From: Euryarchaeota archaeon UBA124
Lineage (GTDB): Archaea; Thermoplasmatota; Poseidoniia; Poseidoniales; Poseidoniaceae
Assembly: GCA_002502215.1 (NCBI GenBank)
Contig: DAPT01000097.1
Span: forward strand, 1-8,608
DNA: 8,608 nucleotides
Reading direction: 5' to 3'
Program-made: the position numbers and the translations under genes
Notes under the pieces: generated by a model
Database searches by the model: none
The model's input: the letters and a program-made list of their open reading frames with translations, nothing else
Told to the model about the DNA's origin: nothing
Shown: one piece after another, positions 5,968-8,608 of the stretch
Layout: each line of letters begins with the position of its first letter
Numbering within the stretch: position 1 is the first letter of the stretch

Positions 5968-5970
5968 CAA

Positions 5971-5981
5971 TTTAAAAATTA
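5971..5981 (+). promoter_or_regulatory. Archaeal TATA box for the large exported repeat protein
   Basis: TTTAAAAATTA is the best TATA-box match in the window. It predicts a start site near 6000 and a leader of about 30 nt before the ATG at 6033. The leader holds GGAAG at 6021-6025, a poor ribosome binding site, within a possible 4-bp hairpin (CTGG-AAG-CCAG, 6019-6029). The promoter is directly behind the T-rich terminator, so the downstream gene is likely its own transcription unit. Confidence 0.55.
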
Positions 5982-6032
5982 TCCTTAGACTGCGGGGTAA
6001 AACAATAATAATCACTTGCTGGAAGCCAGTGC

Positions 6033-8608
6033 ATGGCCAGCGCACGCTCAGCAAATCTCAACAAAGCAATCGTCCTTGTAATCCTCATGATCACGATGAC
6101 TCAAGTTGGGTATCTCGATTCAATGAATTCGTTGACAAGCGGTGAAGAAACGCTGGAGGAAAGAATCAATGTGCTTGAAACATCGGCAAGTACATCAATC
6201 GTCTTAGGGAACAATTCGCAGTGGGCACCATCTGGTTCATTAGAAACATTTGGTTTCAGAAGTAACGCCGATATAATCGCGACAAGCGACGATGTAATTT
6301 TGCTCAAAGGGCAAAATGGTAAAGATAGTCGTGTTTATTGCATAATTGCCTACAATTTTGTCAACAAAACCTCTTGGCAGCCGACCATAGTAGGCACATC
6401 GCAATGCCCTAGTGATAATTCTGGCTGGAAGTTCATTGGCATCATTGATGGAGTGACATTGGTGAGGTATGATTCAGGAAGCTCGACCTCTGGAAGTCAA
6501 GCAATTTTTGGCTACAACCCAAGTAACGATACGTTCTATTCAATAGCAAGCCTTCCAAGCACATGGGCTTCTGTAGGTAGTGCTGCAATGATTGGTAGAA
6601 ATGTCTACATGGGCACATCACACTCAGATGTGACCATTTTCAATTATGATAATCAAACCATTTGGGACCTTACAAATCTTAATTGTGGCTACTCTTTTCA
6701 TTCCAGTTTCTTTGGTGCCGTAGGGGACAAAATTTTCTCAAAGTGTGGTAACCATTTAGGTATTTTTGATCCGGTTACACAATCACTATCCATTCCAAGC
6801 GATCTGTCTTCTGTGTATGTTAATTCTACGCTTAATACCGCTCGTTCTGTTGTATTAGGTGATCAATTATTGTTTTTAGGTGATGATGGAGTTAACGGCA
6901 AGGAGTTGTGGGTCTATGATGCCAGTAATGATTCTGCATGGATGGCCGCAGATATTGCAGTAGGTTCGGATTCAGCATGGTCATTGTATGGAAACCTAAA
7001 TCCGATGCGTTCAGGAACAAAAGTTCTCTTTGGGGCTACAGATCAATTCAGCGATAAAGATCTGTGGTGGTATGAAAGTCTCAACGGGTCAGTTTGGCGT
7101 GCAACAAATTTCTCAGATCCGAATATCGAATTCCAAGGACATTCAACGAATTTTTACGGCGAGTTAGCCAATGGCGTGATTGCCATAGGTCACAGAAATG
7201 CAGATAATCCACCGTCGACTTATTACTCGAACTACATCTCATTCTACAACCCAACTAATGGTACAGTTTGGCAAGAATCAGGCTTGTATCAATCAATGGA
7301 GTCAAACTCCTATGCTCTAAACAACAATGGTGAGATTAAACTCCGTGCCGTATATGGTAACACTATCATCGGAACTGCACATGCCAATACGGGCTCTCCT
7401 GTTGGCCATTATGTCAAAGTCTTCGCGTATGATATCACAAATCAAACGCTTCAGTTTTCATCAAATTTAGGTGAAGCTCAATATTCTCATAATGATATTG
7501 TCAACACCAACATGGTGACGTTTGGGGACCACATCTTGTATGGCTTGGCCTGTGGTGTTAATATTGCAAATTCGTGCCCTTCTATTGGTGGCGGTAGGCA
7601 AGCAGCAATCGCTTGGTCACCAGGCGCAATAGCAGTCAATGATGCATGGAATATTTCTCAAGGCGACCGTCTTGATGGTCCAATTTCGGGTGGTGACGGG
7701 CGTTTCTACAACTCAGGAGTGGGCGTTCAAAATCTAACTGCCAGCGCCGAAGGTGCGGAACTCACCGTCGGTTTGGCCATGACCAACATCACGTTTGGAA
7801 CAAACAGTGCAAGTTCAGATTCACTTGCCTTGGGATACAATCATGCCTGTGGCCTCTTGGACAACGGATCGGTCAAGTGTTGGGGTGTCTCTAGTAACGG
7901 TCGTCTTGGTAACTTCGCGACCCAAAACACTGGCGATAATGCTGGTGAAATGGGCGACGCTCTGGCAGTCTCAAACCTCGGCACGGGACGTACGGCCACA
8001 TCGATATCCTCTGGCCTACCTGAAACCTCTCCTCACACATGTGCTGTTCTCGATGATGGCACAGTGAAGTGTTGGGGTGGCAATGCCTTCGGCCAACTCG
8101 GAATTGGAAACACCACGACCATGGGTGGCACAGCACAAAAAATGGGTGATAACCTCTCAGCGGTTGATCTTGGTACAGGTCGAACTGCGGTTGATGTTTC
8201 AGTTGGCGATCGCTATTCATGCGCCCTCTTGGACAACGGGGATGTAAAATGTTGGGGCAGGAACACACACGGCCAGTTGGGCATTGGAAACACAATGAAC
8301 ATGGGTGATGATGCAGACGAAATGGGCGACAACCTCTCAGCGGTTGACCTAGGTACAGGACGAACCGCCGTTGGCATTGCAACTGGATACGCCCACGCCT
8401 GTGCAATTTTGGACAACGGGCTGGTCAAGTGCTGGGGCATTAACGGGCACGGCCGATTGGGAATTGGAAGCACCACGAACATGGGTAGCGCGGCAGGTGA
8501 GATGGGCGACAATTTGTCATACACTTCTCTTGGAACAGGCCTCACCCCCGTTCACATCGACGCAGGAAACGGACACACATGTGCCCTCTTTGACAACGGT
8601 TCAGTAAA
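6033..8608 (+). CDS. Large exported tandem beta-propeller protein with RCC1 repeats (3' end missing)
   Basis: The frame is open from the ATG at 6033 to the right edge, 858 complete codons without a stop. Residues 11-27 form a hydrophobic signal or anchor segment, followed by a short acidic coiled-coil-like stretch (38-51). From about 100 to 540 a loose unit recurs roughly every 42-62 residues: a strand ending in aromatic-Asn/Asp, an N-x-T/S turn, Trp or Leu, then an L/I/F stop (for example FGYNPSNDT at 159, LWVYDASNDS at 292, FYNPTNGT at 404, FAYDITNQT at 464). This suggests a Kelch/ELWxxD-like propeller of about eight blades. From about 601 onward come RCC1 repeats. Many sequons and paired cysteines fit an extracellular, glycosylated protein. 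Ligand or enzymatic role is unknown. The missing C-terminus could hold more RCC1 blades and a sorting or anchor signal. Confidence 0.88.
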   Translation, partial: MASARSANLNKAIVLVILMITMTQVGYLDSMNSLTSGEETLEERINVLETSASTSIVLGNNSQWAPSGSLETFGFRSNADIIATSDDVILLKGQNGKDSRVYCIIAYNFVNKTSWQPTIVGTSQCPSDNSGWKFIGIIDGVTLVRYDSGSSTSGSQAIFGYNPSNDTFYSIASLPSTWASVGSAAMIGRNVYMGTSHSDVTIFNYDNQTIWDLTNLNCGYSFHSSFFGAVGDKIFSKCGNHLGIFDPVTQSLSIPSDLSSVYVNSTLNTARSVVLGDQLLFLGDDGVNGKELWVYDASNDSAWMAADIAVGSDSAWSLYGNLNPMRSGTKVLFGATDQFSDKDLWWYESLNGSVWRATNFSDPNIEFQGHSTNFYGELANGVIAIGHRNADNPPSTYYSNYISFYNPTNGTVWQESGLYQSMESNSYALNNNGEIKLRAVYGNTIIGTAHANTGSPVGHYVKVFAYDITNQTLQFSSNLGEAQYSHNDIVNTNMVTFGDHILYGLACGVNIANSCPSIGGGRQAAIAWSPGAIAVNDAWNISQGDRLDGPISGGDGRFYNSGVGVQNLTASAEGAELTVGLAMTNITFGTNSASSDSLALGYNHACGLLDNGSVKCWGVSSNGRLGNFATQNTGDNAGEMGDALAVSNLGTGRTATSISSGLPETSPHTCAVLDDGTVKCWGGNAFGQLGIGNTTTMGGTAQKMGDNLSAVDLGTGRTAVDVSVGDRYSCALLDNGDVKCWGRNTHGQLGIGNTMNMGDDADEMGDNLSAVDLGTGRTAVGIATGYAHACAILDNGLVKCWGINGHGRLGIGSTTNMGSAAGEMGDNLSYTSLGTGLTPVHIDAGNGHTCALFDNGSV
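7833..8608 (+). repeat. RCC1-type repeat array, 60-residue (180-nt) period
   Basis: Five copies of a unit with core H-x-C-A-L-L-D-N-G-x-V-K-C-W-G are visible, the fifth cut by the window edge. The first core Cys codon falls at 7848, 8040, 8220, 8400 and 8580, so the period is 192 nt once and then exactly 180 nt three times. Between cores the units share N-G-Q-L-G-I-G-N-T, M-G-x-x-A-x-E-M-G-D-N-L and L-G-T-G-R-T-A-V. Two cysteines ten residues apart recur in each complete core (606/616, 670/680, 730/740, 790/800) and could form one disulphide per blade. A 17-nt identity recurs exactly 180 nt apart (8151-8167 and 8331-8347). Confidence 0.92.

Noticed and set aside
7891..8545. Minus-strand open frames (171 and 110 codons) with internally repeated protein sequence
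   Set aside because: They are antisense to the RCC1 array. Their repetition mirrors the 180-nt period of the plus-strand repeats, and their composition is unlike real proteins.
7833..8608. Regularly spaced repeats considered as a CRISPR-like array
   Set aside because: The period is 180 nt, a multiple of three. The units are coding and only partly identical, and there are no short identical repeats with unique spacers.

Overview
The window looks like a genome fragment from a planktonic, mesophilic euryarchaeon, most plausibly of the Poseidoniales (Marine Group II) or a close Thermoplasmatota relative. The archaeal assignment rests on four genes: an archaeal-type ribosomal protein S8e, an SRP19 protein, an MCT-1-like PUA-domain protein, and a small exported protein ending in a PGF-type archaeosortase tail. 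The Poseidoniales placement is weaker. It is inferred from intermediate base composition, Shine-Dalgarno-type leaders and very large exported RCC1-repeat proteins, and a 16S or protein phylogeny would be needed to settle it.

Layout. (1) 1-1652, plus strand: the 3' part of a large, unrecognised, probably extracellular protein, followed 4 nt later by a small acidic protein of unknown function. (2) 1649-2747, minus strand: an MCT-1-like PUA protein and then an exported protein with a signal peptide and PGF tail. The last gene meets the plus-strand gene with interlocked stop codons. (3) 2748-2812: a short divergent intergenic region with a 7-bp-arm inverted repeat, flanked by near mirror-image translation leaders. 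(4) 2813-5943, plus strand: a fumarylacetoacetate-hydrolase-family enzyme, S8e, SRP19 with an unusual basic tail, an all-helical protein of unknown function, and a membrane-anchor-less SPFH/band 7-like protein that starts with TTG. (5) 5944-6032: a T-rich terminator followed by an AT-rich archaeal promoter. (6) 6033 to the window end: one uninterrupted frame of at least 858 codons. It encodes an exported protein with an N-terminal membrane/signal segment, a probable Kelch/ELWxxD-like beta-propeller of about eight blades, and an RCC1 repeat array with a 60-residue period. It runs off the right edge.

How they fit together. The S8e-SRP19 pair is information-processing housekeeping (ribosome and protein targeting). 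The helical protein and the SPFH-like protein directly behind it are close enough to be co-transcribed and may work together on membranes or as a scaffold. That is inference. The flanks encode exported or surface proteins. No gene-free stretch exceeds about 90 bases. I saw no tRNA, rRNA, CRISPR array, insertion sequence or integrase. The most unusual items are the tandem-propeller surface protein and the helical/soluble-SPFH gene pair. Neither is proven to be a new system.
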